From positions 935,530-999,529 of the forward strand of contig ML996694.1 of the NCBI GenBank assembly GCA_010356995.1: DNA of 64,000 nucleotides, in the 5' to 3' direction. The notes beneath the pieces are model-generated. The model was given only the letters and a program-made list of their open reading frames with translations. It was not told where the DNA came from and searched no databases. The position numbers and the translations under genes are program-made. Positions 45,904 through 57,496 of this stretch are shown in pieces. How positions within the stretch are numbered: the stretch's first letter is position 1; each line of letters starts with the position of its first letter. The DNA comes from Trichodelitschia bisporula. Taxonomy: Eukaryota; Ascomycota; Dothideomycetes; Phaeotrichales; Phaeotrichaceae.

Positions 45904-47705
45904 ATGGCAGTCCTTCGTTTCTGGCTCTGGGCCCTCGTCCTCGCCGCCGCCAGCGCGCTGGCCAAACCCGGCGATCCATTCTTTAAGAAGCTCAATGAGA
46001 AGACGTATCAGCTGGGGAATGACTTCTGGAACGTGACCGTCATCGGCGGCTTCGGCAAGCGGCTGATGTACAACGGCGTGGACCTGGTGGGCAACGCGTC
46101 GGGGCACTACGTGAGCTACAGTGTGTCTCCTCCCTCACGAGTCTGTTCTCGAACCTAACCCAGGTCTCAGACGGCGCGGCCAACAACTTGTCCTGGAATC
46201 TGAGTCCCCCGCGCATCGTCCGCAAGTCCGGCGAGTACACAGACATCATGTTCAGCGCCGCCGAGGGCGACATGCACTGGGTGCTCACGCCCACCCTCCT
46301 CGGAGCCTACCAGTACTTCGTGAACCGCGCCCTGCCCCGACTAGGCGAATTCCGCACCCTCTGGCGCCTTTCCAACGACACCTTCACGCACGGCTGGACA
46401 ACCGAGCGTGACGCCCCGCTCGCCCGCCTAGCCGAAATGCAAGAAGCGACGCAGAAGACAGGCGACGAAACCTGGGTCAACGCGCAAGGCGTATCCTTCA
46501 CAAAGTACGATCTCTCAACCTTCCTACCGAACATCGAAGGCGAACCAACCGTCTGGGGCATATACGGCAAGATGCCGAAAAGCGGCGAGGGGATCGGGTC
46601 ATGGTACATCCACGGCGGGAAGGACTATCTCAACGGCGACCACCTTAAGCAAGAACTCATGATCCACCGCGAATCCATCACCGGCGACGCAGTCCAACTG
46701 AACATGATCCACGGCACCCACTACCAAGCCCGCAGCAACGACGCCTTCGCTCCGGGCAAGACTTGGGGCCCTTGGCTGTGGTACCTGAACAACGGGTCCG
46801 CAGCCGACGCCCTCGCGCGGGCTAGGACCGAAACCGCGGCCTGGCCGTACCCCTGGCACGCCGACGAACGCGGGTACGCCTCGCGCGGCGCGCTCTCCGG
46901 CAGCCTGCGTCTGAGCGACGGCCGCCCCGCGTCCCGCGCCGCTATCTTCCTAGGCGACACCAACGCCACAGCACCCACGCTCGACCAGGGCGAAGGATAC
47001 TACTACCGCACCTACGCCGGCGCAGACGGGTCCTTCCACATCGCCCACGTGCGCGCCGGGAACTACACGCTGCACGCGTGGCCGGGCGTCGGGAGCGGCA
47101 TCGGCGACGTGAGCACCGTATTTCGGGCTCCCGTCACCATCCGCTCAAACGGTAGCGCGACTGCACTCGATGCGTTGTCCTGGGTTGTGCCGAAACATAA
47201 GCCGTTGTTTCAGATCGGCGCGCTGGATCGTACGGCTACTGGATTTGGGCTTGCGGGGGGGAGGCACGAGCATGCGCGGGCGAGGGGGTGTCCTGCTGCG
47301 CTGAACTTCACGGTGGGCGTGGATGGAATGGAGAAGTGGTGTTTTGCGCAGGGGCAGCCGGGGACGTGGGCTGTAAGGTTTAAGGCGGGACCTGGTGATG
47401 TTGGACCCGCGACGCTGACGGTTAGTCTGGCGGCGTATAGTGCTGGGGCTTCGGCGGGAGTGTATGTTAATGACGAGCGGGTTGGGGAGCTGGGTCCGCG
47501 GACGCTGGGGCCGGGGGATCCGTCGCTTTATCGTTCGGGCACGTTGGCGGGGGAGTGGCGGTTCTTGGAGTGGCCGGCGAAGGTTAGGGAGGGGGAGAAT
47601 GTGGTTGAGTTTAGGATTGCGCCGAATTCGAGGGATAAGGCAAATGCGGCGAATATTGCTATGAGGGGGTTTATGTGGGATAGTGTGCTTTTGAGGTTGA
47701 ATTAG
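45904..47705 (+). CDS. Rhamnogalacturonate lyase, family PL4
   Basis: Exons 45904-46120 and 46171-47705, 583 residues. Signal peptide MAVLRFWLWALVLAAASALA, cleaved about residue 20. The 50-nt intron (GTGTGT...CTCAG) gives SGHYVSYNGAANNLSW, the family's expected junction; an earlier CAG in the same tract would insert three residues after a different donor. Later motifs: WGIYGKMPKSGEGIGSWYIH, LMIHRESITGDAVQLNMIHG, GTHYQ, WGPWLWYLNNG, then a fibronectin-III-like middle (GYYYRTYAGADGSFHI, AGNYTLHAW) and a C-terminal beta-sandwich (VYVNDERVGEL ... NIAMRGFMWDSVLLRL). The enzyme cleaves the rhamnogalacturonan I backbone of pectin outside the cell. GC content and C-ending codons are high in the first part. 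Subfamily within PL4 is not resolved. Confidence 0.88.
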
Positions 47706-47926
47706 GCATATGAGAGGCGATGTACGCTGTCGCGTCATCTAAAAAGGTGTCATCATGTACTTGTGAGAGAACGTCACCTACAGCTTTCACTAACGGGCTG
47801 CAACTGTGGTGAGCGCCTGGTAGATCATAGTCTCTCATTGTAGAAACGATTAGTATGTTAGATATGAATCCAAGGATAGTAACTCCGGCACCTGTACCTC
47901 ACTCACTCATACATACACCCCCCATC

Positions 47927-48925
47927 CTACCTTACGCCCGTATTCCCCAAAAACTGCTCCCCCAGCAACCTCGCCAACGGCCTGCGCCTAGCCTCCCCAC
48001 CCCCCTCCACAGGGGTCCCCGCAGCATTCTCCCCCTCCAACCTCCGCCTCAAAATCTCCATCTGCCGCGCGCCCCCTCCCCGCCCATGCCCGCTCTTCGC
48101 TTCCTGTCCAACCATCCACCCCGGGACCCGCCACGTCGTGCCCGGCAGCACCTCGTTCCTATACGCATACCCGACGGCCCAGCCCACGGCGGCGGGGAGG
48201 ATGGTGTGTGGGAACTGTGAGAGGGCGAGTTGCAGCGGGATGAGGTAGGAGAGGGATTTGGAGGATAGGGTTATTGTTTGTGTGCGTAGGGCATTGAGGG
48301 CCTGGGAAGGGGAGGGCAAGGTGGTTTGCTGTGAGGGGGTGCGGTCGGCGGCGGCTGCACTGGTGCCGATGCGGTACTGGTAGGACGCCGGGATGGCGGC
48401 GTGGTATTGTGCAAGGAGGGCGAAGAGCAGGGCTGTTGGGCCGGCGGGGAGGTAGTTCGCGTGGCCGAGGGTGAGGGGGCGGAGGAGGGATAGGAGGAGG
48501 GGGGGGAGGAGGAGGGTGTATGGGAGAGCGAGGAGGAGGAAGGACTGTGCGGTTAGCTGGGCGTGTATATGCGTGGGAGGAGACGTACGGCAAACTTCCT
48601 ACTGCCCCAGAGGCGCTCGATGATGCGTAGGTTGTAGAAGGTTGTGGCGGCGAAGAGGACCTCGGTGGAGTTGGTGTAGCAGGTCTGACGGGGTTAGTGA
48701 CGTACCCCGCTGTGCACTGCGATGTGCTATCGAGTGAGGGATGGTGAGGCGACTTACCTGCCACGCCAGAAGGCGCCAGTACTGTCCCCATCCCCAGAGA
48801 TGCGGGACGATTTGGATATAGAAGTAGTACTTGGTGTCGGTTATGCTTGCTACGATGGATGAGGCGACGACCCAAAAGACCAGGACCTTGGAGACGGGCG
48901 CGCTGTTGAAGCCGGATGTTATCAT
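47927..48925 (-). CDS. DSC2: Golgi Dsc E3 ligase complex subunit 2 (rhomboid-like)
   Basis: Exons 48758-48925, 48589-48684 and 47927-48544, 293 residues; introns 73 and 44 nt, phase 0. The N-terminus MITSGFNSAPVSKVLVFWVV leads into a rhomboid-like bundle: FYIQIVPHLWGWGQYWRLLA, then TCYTNSTEVLFAATTFYNLR, IERLWGSRKF, and further membrane segments (SFLLLALPYTLLL). No Ser-His protease dyad is evident, as in Dsc2/UBAC2 pseudoproteases. The end is a basic cytosolic tail, RRRPLARLLGEQFLG. In fission yeast and Aspergillus the Dsc complex cleaves the sterol regulator SREBP and supports hypoxia adaptation. No clear UBA domain is present in the tail. It converges with the lyase gene at 221 bp. Confidence 0.85.
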
Positions 48926-49393
48926 TTTATGGGTGGATGTGGCATTCTAGACCAAAAATGAGGAGCAATGCCTTCGTTCTATGAAAGTATAAGGTGAAGG
49001 AGGGGGGTGGTTCTGGATGGGGCGTGTCAACACGTGTCACATGTTAAGGAAGTGGTGACATAACGTCAGCCAGAGCTTATGCCTTATATATAGGGTGTCA
49101 ATCGAAAGTGAATACTGGAGTCTGATCCCTCAGTTATCCGCCGCATGAGTCTCGTTGAAGATTTTTACAGTCTCAGAAAGCAGGGAATGACTACTCCGAC
49201 CGAGAAAATAAAGTCCCAATCTTATGATACTGCCAGTCCTTCTCAACCCGTCGTGCATATCGTGCAAATTCCCCAACACTAGCCATCATCTAAAGGACCG
49301 AACGATAATTTGAGACACGCAGTTCCCCACCACTGTCTGAACGAGTAGTCAACCATATGAGGTAAAGACGCCATCTATCCAAGTAGCCATGTC
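48926..49393. other. Intergenic region, DSC2 promoter
   Basis: DSC2 lies on the minus strand, so its promoter is here: a CACGTG E-box at 49031-49036 and a TATA box (minus strand TATATATAAG) at 49083-49092, 106 and about 160 bp upstream of the start. The remainder is the 3' flank of the next gene. Confidence 0.5.
49083..49092 (-). promoter_or_regulatory. DSC2: TATA box upstream of DSC2
   Basis: The minus strand reads TATATATAAG about 160 bp upstream of the DSC2 ATG, a good match to the TATA consensus in the right orientation. Confidence 0.45.
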
Positions 49394-50514
49394 TCAACGG
49401 GTCAATAAATACCATAAAGCCAAACCCATAACAACAGCCACCAATATAACCCGACCGCAGCCAGCCTCACTGTCGTCGGGATCATCTTGTCTATCCTCTG
49501 GGGATGTATACGTCTGCCAGTAAGGAGCGGTGTGCTGAGACCAGACTTCATTCTGGGTTGGCGCCGTAGGTAAACGGTTATGTGGCGGAGCAGGTGGCAC
49601 ATATGTAGGAGAGCGGGCAGCCGTATAGTACACGGTGGCTGGCTTGATTCCTAGACGCTCCTCGGCCGACACCTTCGGGATAGTCCCATAGTTCCACGTG
49701 CCCGATGGACCGGTTTCCATCCGACGTGCTTCCGCAGCCGCTGATAGCGCGCCTAGTAGCGGTTCCTGGTGGTTGGCTCGGATCATCGCCTCAAGAGTCT
49801 GAGGGCTTCGTGATTCAACTTCGATATTCGGGGTACCAATCCAAGGATCGGCGAAGGAGTCATCAGTGGGCGTCAAGGCCTCCCAATGTGAGAATTGTAG
49901 TCGATCAAGAGGGGCGGTGACTACATCGGCAGGAGGCTGGCGGAAATCACTGTGCGCCAGGAGCTCAGCGAACGAGGCCTTGCAAATCTTGGGGTTTTCG
50001 CTGGAATATGATCTGAACAGCCGAGAGTCAAGCTCATGGTGCCTGGATATGTTGATGTAGCTCTTTTTGCGCAGCTTTGTCATGTTTTCGAGCAAGAGGA
50101 CCATGCCGTTGTCCGGATGGGGAGGACTCGGGTGGATGGGCAGGTATTTTCGTCGTATGTGCTCCTTTGAGTGCTTTTCGAGGAGATCTTGCTCCTTGAA
50201 GGAGGTCATCTGCCCGAGTGTTAGTTCTAGTTGACAGCAGAGAGATATGACTGGAGGTGGAGCTTGAGCCGACGTACCCCCATGACGATAGCCTTATTGT
50301 TTCTCATGCTCGCCCAGAGAACAAGGACCGGGTGATTGAAGAAGCCATCTTCGAGGTGTTCAACCACCAACAGATCATGATCCGAGATCTCGTTGCGGGA
50401 AGGCATCCACAAAACCGCCCTCTCCTCCACCACACAAGCCGTCGAGAACGATCCATGGCGCTGAACACGATCCTTGCGGCCCTTTGACATGACGCCGACG
50501 TTTTCCTCACACAC
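49394..50514 (-). CDS. Unassigned fungal protein with C-terminal membrane anchor
   Basis: Exons 50278-50514 and 49394-50209, 350 residues; the 68-nt intron (GTACGT...CTAACACTCGGGCAG) is phase 0. Start at 50514 (MCEENVG); a second Met at 50490 would remove eight residues. Residues about 48-140 resemble a conserved fungal module: EHLEDGFFNHPVLVLWAS, AIVMGMTSF across the intron, then YLPIHPSPPHPDNG, LLLEN and KKSYINISRHHELD. Similar NHPV ... YLP ... PHPD ... SYIN strings occur in many hypothetical Ascomycete proteins. A polar linker follows, rich in Pro and Thr. The last 20 residues form a membrane segment (GRVILVAVVMGLALWYLL) with almost no residues after it, as in tail-anchored proteins. Function unknown. 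Confidence 0.72.
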
Positions 50515-51369
50515 TTACCGGGCAACAGCGTCCCCACTCGAGTTTAAAAGCAACCTGCTAACGAGCTGATCAGGTCCGTTCCCCATGGCGGGGTCTTACA
50601 ATCCGCTGGCGGACGCCTGCAGCAACGGAGCCTTATGAACGGCTGTGCCGCTGCGAATGAAACGCCGCCTCGCACCCGGGGTGCTAGCGGAAAACGAGAG
50701 GTTGACAGGCGCGCTGGACGCGTTCCTGGGAGATACAAGAGCTCTCAGCGGGTACCGCTGCGCCGCAAGCGCGGGGAGGACTTCATGCGAGGCATACACT
50801 TGGCTCTTCGAGGACATTCTGTCGCCATACTTGATTCCAACCTCCAGCTCTGGTGAACTCATCAGGTACATGGTCGGGAAGATGGTCGATTGTGGTTGGA
50901 GGAGATGAGTGTAGAACTGCTCCAATGAAACAACCCGGTGAATACTCCGTTACCGATCAAGGGCCATTTGAAAATGTCGTTTGCCGCCCCGTCCGCAAAG
51001 CGTCTAGGGACAACGGCCATCACTGTTCGGATGACCCTTGCACCTCGAGCCAGCTTGAAATGGCGGACCGCAGCCGCACAACCCGACGAACAAACGAAAC
51101 GAAATGAAATGGGTTGATGAACAAGCACGTGCAAGACACAAGAGCAATGATGATTCTAAAACGTTTGATTCGCTACGCAACTCTGCCATAGGAGTACACC
51201 GAAGTCACTTAGCTTTTCATCACCCGCCTCAAATCATGATCAGGAAACATTAAACCGTAAACCCATGCAGATGCCTGTTCAATGGAGGCCAGCAATGTCC
51301 ATAACTCCTAACCGCCCGTAGAACCAGTGTTGTCTATCGCAGAAAAGAGATGCTGAGCTCAGTGACCGT
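50515..51369. other. Intergenic region, HSP70 3' side
   Basis: The HSP70 3' flank and the promoter of the tail-anchored protein gene. Small open frames at 50635-50908 have no recognisable features. Nothing else seen. Confidence 0.5.
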
Positions 51370-53380
51370 TTAGTCGACCTCCTCGACGGTCGGGCCGTCG
51401 TCGTGGCTGCCGGCACCGGCGCCACCAGGAGCAGCACCGGGGAAGCCGCCGGGAGCACCACCCGGACCACCCTCGCCGCCAGCACCGTAGAACTTCATCA
51501 TAATGGGGTTGGCGACCGACTCGAGCTCCTTCTGCTGGGACTCGTACTCGTCCTTGGTGGCTTGCTGGTTGTCGTCGAGCCAGGCAACAATCTTGTCGAT
51601 CTCAGCCTTGAGCTTCTCCTTGTCGCCAGCATCGAGCTTCTCATCAACCTTGCCGTCGCTCATGGTGTTCCGCAGCGAGTAGGCGTAGCTCTCGAGAGCG
51701 TTCTTGGCGGAGATGCGAGCAGCCTCGGCCTCATCCTCAGCCTATGAAGAAGTTAGTATAATGGCCAGTGAGACATTGTCAAGTGGGGTAGATGCTTACC
51801 TTGTACTTCTCGGCTTCCGCAAGCATGCGCTCAATGTCCTCCTTGGACAGGCGGCCCTTGTCGTTGGTGATGACAATCTTGTTGGACTTGCCAGTGCCCT
51901 TCTCGACGGCAGAGACGTTCATGATACCGTTGGCGTCCAGGTCGAAGGTAACCTCGATCTGGGGAACGCCGCGAGGCGCGGGAGGAATGCCAGTGAGCTC
52001 GAACTTGCCGAGCAGGTTGTTGTCCTTGGTGCGAGCACGCTCACCCTCGAAGACCTGGATCAGGACGCCGGGCTGGTTGTCGGAGAAGGTCGAGAACACC
52101 TCGGACTTCTTCGTCGGGATCGTGGTGTTGCGCTTGATCAACGGCGTCATGACACCACCAGCGGTCTCGATACCCAGCGACAGTGGAGCGACGTCGAGGA
52201 GGAGGATCTCGTTGGTCGACTTGGACGAGGTGTCACCCGAGAGGATAGCAGCCTGGACGGCAGCACCGTAGGCAACGGCCTCATCAGGGTTGATGGACTT
52301 GTTGGGCTCCTTGCCGTTGAAGAAGTCGGACACAAGCTTCTGGATCTTGGGGATACGGGTAGAACCGCCGACCAAGACGATCTCGTGGACGGTAGACTTG
52401 TCGATCTTGGCATCGCGCAGGACACGCTCGACCGGCTCCATGGTGGAGCGGAAGAGATCCTGGCACAGCTCCTCGAAGCGAGCACGAGTGATCGAGGTGT
52501 AGAAATCGATACCCTCGTACAGAGAGTCGATCTCGATGGAGGTCTGGGCCGAAGACGACAGAGTGCGCTTGGCACGCTCGCAAGCAGTGCGGAGACGACG
52601 CAGAGAACGAGCGTTGGTGGTCAGATCCTTCTTGTGCTTGCGCTTGAACTCGTTGACAAAGTGATTGACCAGGCGGTTGTCGAAGTCCTCACCACCCAAA
52701 TGGGTGTCACCGGCGGTGGACTTGACCTCGAAGATGCCCTCCTCGATGGTCAGCAGAGAGACATCGAAGGTACCACCACCGAGATCGAAGATGAGAACGT
52801 TGCGCTCGCCAGTGGCCTTCTTGTCGAGACCGTAGGCGATGGCAGCCGCAGTAGGCTCGTTGATGATACGCAGAACGTTGAGACCCGCAATGAGACCAGC
52901 ATCCTTGGTAGCCTGGCGCTGAGAGTCGTTGAAGTAGGCCGGGACCGTGATCACAGCGTTGTTGACGGTACCACCAAGGTAAGACTCAGCGGTCTCGCGC
53001 ATCTTCGTGAGGATCATGGAGGAGACCTCCTCAGGAGTGAAGGTCTTCGTCTCGCCCTTGAACTCGATCTGAACCACCGGCTTGCCACCCTTGTCGGCGA
53101 CCTTGAAGGGGAAGTGCTTGATGTCGGCCTGGACCTCAGCATCGCTGAACTTGCGACCGATCAAACGCTTCGCATCGAAGACAGTGTTGTGAGGGTTCAT
53201 GGCGACCTGGTTCTTGGCGGCATCACCGATGAGGCGCTCGGTGTCGGTGAAAGCGACGAAGGAGGGAGTCGTGCGGTTGCCCTGATCGTTGGCAATAATC
53301 TCGATGCGATCATCACGGTAGATACCGACGCAGGAGTACGTCGTACCCAGATCTATGCCGACAGCAGGACCCGAAGACAT
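51370..53380 (-). CDS. Cytosolic Hsp70 chaperone (SSA type)
   Basis: Exons 51800-53380 and 51370-51741, 650 residues; one 58-nt intron with TACTAAC-type branch. Nucleotide-binding domain signatures: [13 protein letters not shown] near residue 7, [14 protein letters not shown], and [13 protein letters not shown]. Linker [14 protein letters not shown] and the substrate-binding domain follow. The C-terminus has a GGP/GAP-rich stretch and ends PTVEEVD; the EEVD end recruits TPR co-chaperones and marks the cytosolic class. It folds, refolds and translocates client proteins using ATP. The codon bias is strong (C/G-ending), as expected for high expression. The opposite strand is open over most of exon 1 (51704-53416), a known by-product of Hsp70 codon composition. 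Confidence 0.97.
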
Positions 53381-56304
53381 GATGGGTGGTTGTGTGGTGA
53401 AGATTTAAGTGTTTGAGTGCGGGGTGTATGTGGGGGTGATGGAGGGGCAAAGAGAGCTTCGAAATGTAGTGTGTGAACGCTTGTGTGGGAGAAAAAGCAG
53501 TTCGATGAGTTTGTGGGAGAGGTTTGCCTGAGAAGATGCTCAAGAGAATTGAAGGTTCGGTTGGGGAGGGTGAATGGATGGGTTTATGTACAAGCAAGAG
53601 CTTTCTGGCGAAGCTTCCAGCAGTGTTCGATGCACTTCTCTAGACTTCCATGTCAGGCTACGACCGGCGGCAGAAACACCAGGCACGGGCTAGCCTCCAC
53701 TTTGCTCACCAGGGCAACAAGCGATCGATGATTCACCTTCCTGTTTTTGGGAGAAGAATTCACTTGCAGATGCCAGTTGATTCTAGCACATTGTAGTAGT
53801 AATCGCCCCTTTCTCCATGAAGCATTTTGCAGTATGTCGCATGCTCTCGTGCTTGCCCACCAAACAATCCAGGCCTTTTTTTCTTCTGTGCAGGCAGCCA
53901 TAAGGCACACGCGCACCTCAAATCTTTGTGGCTGAGCTCGCTGTATTTGGACTAGTTCTAGTTGCAAACAGAGAAGCAGAGAATTTGAGCTCTTGGCAGC
54001 TGCCATCCTGTTGCCCAGTGACGCAAAGCAACCGCATCTCAGGATGCACACGATGGAAGGCGAACGCTTCGCCACATAATTCCGCTGATCTTGATTGGCG
54101 TACACCAGCCTCCCAGGCCGCAAGGCGGCACGCATAGAAGCTTCCGATCCTGCTCCGGCAGTTACCGCACTACCTCGGACTCGGCTTCCGAGCAGTTCTT
54201 GGGCTGACCAACCCGCAGGTGAGCTTGATGTGGACCATATGCTCAGGGTTCCAGAGCAAAATTCGCAACGTAGGCCCCACTTCATGGCTTTTCTACCTGT
54301 GGTCCGTACATGATCATTCGCTTTCGAACATCATTCCATATGAATCATCCTCCGTCCTTGATGTGCAGTTGTCCAACCAGGGTTCCATAGATTGTGCCAT
54401 GCCGATACCGATATTGTACCCGTCAACCCGAGAGGTTCATCACAAACCGGGCCGACATCAGTGAGACCTGTCCCGATTCCCACAGTTGTTGGCATATACT
54501 TCACTGAACGAACTCCGGCTTTGCAGTAGACCCAGGGGGACCGGCTCAGTCGAGGCTTCGGTACTGTACGTTGCGTATCTCACGGGTGCCATCTACATAG
54601 CGAGGTAGAACAAGCCAAGTGTCAAATCCCACCGGTTCCGGGGCCGACGCAGATTCCTGATCCAAATGTAGGCACGGAAGCTCATCGACGGGCCGGATCG
54701 AGTTCTACTGTCCAGCGGCCCTATGGTTTTTCTGAGGATGAGCAACCAGAAAGATGTAGCCGCTCCCACCCCGGAGCCGCCCATTATCCTGGATGTGCAA
54801 GCACTCCCAGTGGATTCGGTGTACGGCGCGATGGATCTCTCGAAGACAACCTTCGCATCATCTTTGTCAAGAAAGAGCGGCATTATCACGGTATTTCGAA
54901 CTGAAGTCACCCAGTGCGGGTTTCGAGCACACTGAGTGACGATATGGGGGATGCTTCCAACCACCTTGCGGCACAACATGTAGAGAAGCGGCCCGTATTT
55001 GCGACGAGAAGTTCTTAAAGGTCCAGATGCTACAGGTCTTAGCACTCTGAGGGGCAATCAATCGGATCGAGGTATTCAACTGGTTGACCTATTTCGGCGT
55101 TCCTCAACGTCAAGCCAGCCCAATTGTCGGCCAGATAGCCACATCGCAGGTCGCCTAGCCGGTGCAATGTGTTCATAGAAGGTACCCAGGAGGTCATTAT
55201 CAACCAGTCAGTGATACTGTAGTGAAGGTGACCAAAAGCTCGGTCTTTTGCTGGAACGTGAGACGGACGCGGCCGGAGTTCTTGCACGGCAGATTGCCCA
55301 CGAACTACACAGACAAGCCAACACTCGATGCAAGGTGGCTAGTCTGACCGCAGCCGTCTCGAAGTTGGGCCATACGGTTCTGCCATACTACATTGTGTAG
55401 GGCGATTGCCGACCCTATTGGGGCAAGGTGACAAGTACCCTCCTGTGGGAGCATATGAATCGGTTGAGGGTATTGCAACAGGACATGAAATTCCCGCTCT
55501 ATTTCCTCGTCGACTTGGGTAGGCAGTCGCGGAAGTTTGGGATGAGCAGGAGTGTCTTGTGCCCTGCGCTCTGTACTTGGTCGGCGAAGATGATTTGCTC
55601 CATGCTTGCTACTTCGAGCTCGGAGAAAACGAACTGTTTGATTTTGGCGATTCGCTGGGGTTGAGGTGAAGAACGTAGGGGAAATTTTGTCGGGGAGCAG
55701 ATGCAGTGTTGGGATATTTCGTGTTCTCCTAGTCCAACTGGGTATGCTTCCTTCAAATGGTGGTGGTAATTTCGTTGAAGTCCTCCCCAACTCCCTTATC
55801 AGATTCATCGCTTCCAGTGCTGCCGAGCGCTCTTAATGCATGTTAATCTTCTTGGCTTGATGCAAAGCCGGTCGAAGTCAGTTATCGCATATCTGAAATC
55901 TGGTATGCCAAAGAGTGACCTCTCACCTATCACGCTTCCAGCACAGAATTTCAGATTTAATCCATGAGTCTCTCGAGTAAAAAGCCTCTGACGAAGGTCA
56001 CTGCTCCTACTCTTATCTTCGAGGGAGATATGGCAAGGTGTTAGTGATACTTCCCCATCAAAGTCATGCAGCGATATCAAATTGATGCCTGAGGCATACA
56101 TGGCGCCTATGACGCACTTGTTGCGGCAGCCTCGCAGTTGCAGGAACGCGTGAAGGAAAGCAGCATTGGTATCCTTGGAACTGATTTACACATGCTTCCC
56201 CGCTTCACCTCATAAACTTATACTTGACTTCCTTCTCGTACATAAAGTACCTCCGAGCTTGCTCATTACTTCACCCCCAATTCGAGATCAAGCGCTTGCG
56301 CACG
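53381..56304. other. Intergenic region, 2.9 kb
   Basis: The HSP70 promoter is at the left; an inverted GAA/TTC pair (CGAAGCTTCC, 53609-53618) could be a minimal heat-shock element, but no three-unit array is seen. Between 54590 and 56100 the minus strand has protein-like pieces that jump frame without splice sites (see findings). The DUF3429 gene's promoter is at the right. Confidence 0.45.
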
Positions 56305-57496
56305 ATGCTCCGCACAGCCGGTCGCTCTCTCTCGCGCCCCCTCGTTGCGGGGCAAGTCCGCCAGGGCATCAGCTCCAGCCCGCTTCAAGTGCAATTCTCA
56401 TCGAAGCTCTGCACAGCCAGCTCCAAGCGGCCTTCACCACTTTCAGCCTCCAATGCGCCCACTGCCGTGTCCTTGCTTCGACGCCATTATGCTCAATCTA
56501 AGTGGGATAAAGTAGACAAAAAGGCTGAAGAGAAACTCGCGAAAGCAAAGATAAAACCCACCCCGGAGACCGTCAGCACCGAGTCCTCGATACGTCCCGT
56601 TTTCACTGAAGTCGGGGAGGAAGCACAAGACAATACCAAACCTGTAAAACATGGGTTGAAGGACGATCTGGTGCGCCCCAATTGATAGCGAAAGAAAGCT
56701 GAACTGACTGTTGCCAGACCACGATCCGTTCTGCCTTCGACCTCACTGATGTCCCACCACAGGCGTACTACATGGGGTTGGCCGGCGTTGTTCCATATGT
56801 GGTAACATCACTAACGACTGTATTCGCTGCGCGAGAGATTCATGTTGCGTCCGACTGGGGACGCGGGATGTTTTTGACGCAAGAGAGTGCAGAAACACTC
56901 CTTCACCTTCTCGAGCCGCTGCAGGTTGGCTACGGCGCAGTCGTATGTATACCCCGTTCCCAAAAGTCTAGTTGCAGCTTGTCTAACCGCCCCAGATACT
57001 CTCCTTTCTCGGAGCGATACACTGGGGACTCGAGTTTGCCGGCTATGGCGGGCATCAGGGTTACCGCCGCTATGCCATCGGCGTTGTCGCCCCGGCAATC
57101 GCGTGGCCTACCATTTTTCTGCCTACGGAATACGCTCTCATCACCCAGTTCATTGGGTTCACCGGGTTGTACTACGTAGACGCATTGACCGGCCGAAAAG
57201 GATGGGCTCCAGCGTGGTATGGAACGTACCGGTTCATGCTGACTTTCATTGTGGGAGCCAGCCTTGTCGTCAGCCTGGTTGGACGTGGGCAGATTGCGGA
57301 CCACCTTCACTCGCAGAGGAAACCCGCCGAGATGATGACTCAATGGAAGGATACGAAGGAGCAAAAACTTGCGGAAGAGGTAGAGTTCGAAACGAGGGCT
57401 GCGGTGAAGAAGCAGGAAGGCAAGGAGAATGCGGAGAGTGAAGCGGCTGAGGAAACCAAAGGTGACGATGGGGACGAGGACAGCGAGAAGAAGTGA
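56305..57496 (+). CDS. DUF3429/TMEM69-like mitochondrial membrane protein
   Basis: Exons 56305-56670, 56718-56942 and 56996-57496, 363 residues; introns 47 and 53 nt, phase 0. The N-terminus MLRTAGRSLSRPLVAGQVRQ, rich in Arg and Ser and without acids, is a mitochondrial presequence, extending to LLRRHYAQSK. The DUF3429 core has PQAYYMGLAGVVPYVVTSL, VGYGAVILSFLGAIHWGLEF, RYAIGVVAPAIAWPTIFLP, YALITQFIGFTGLYYVDAL and WAPAWYGTYRFMLTFIVGAS, that is about five membrane segments. The C-terminus is a highly charged Lys/Glu tail. The family (human TMEM69) sits in the inner membrane and has no assigned biochemical role. A start at 56224 would lengthen the leader but lacks presequence character. Confidence 0.85.

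Noticed and set aside
51704-53416. A 570-codon open frame on the plus strand across HSP70
   Set aside because: It is the mirror of the HSP70 coding sequence. Strong codon bias in Hsp70 genes removes stops from the opposite strand, and the peptide has no recognisable domain or splice logic.
53609-53618. CGAAGCTTCC as a heat-shock element
   Set aside because: Only two adjoining units in the right register; a functional element normally needs three or more, so it is not listed as a feature.
53653-54285. A 210-codon minus-strand open frame beyond HSP70
   Set aside because: No family resemblance and atypical composition; treated as chance.
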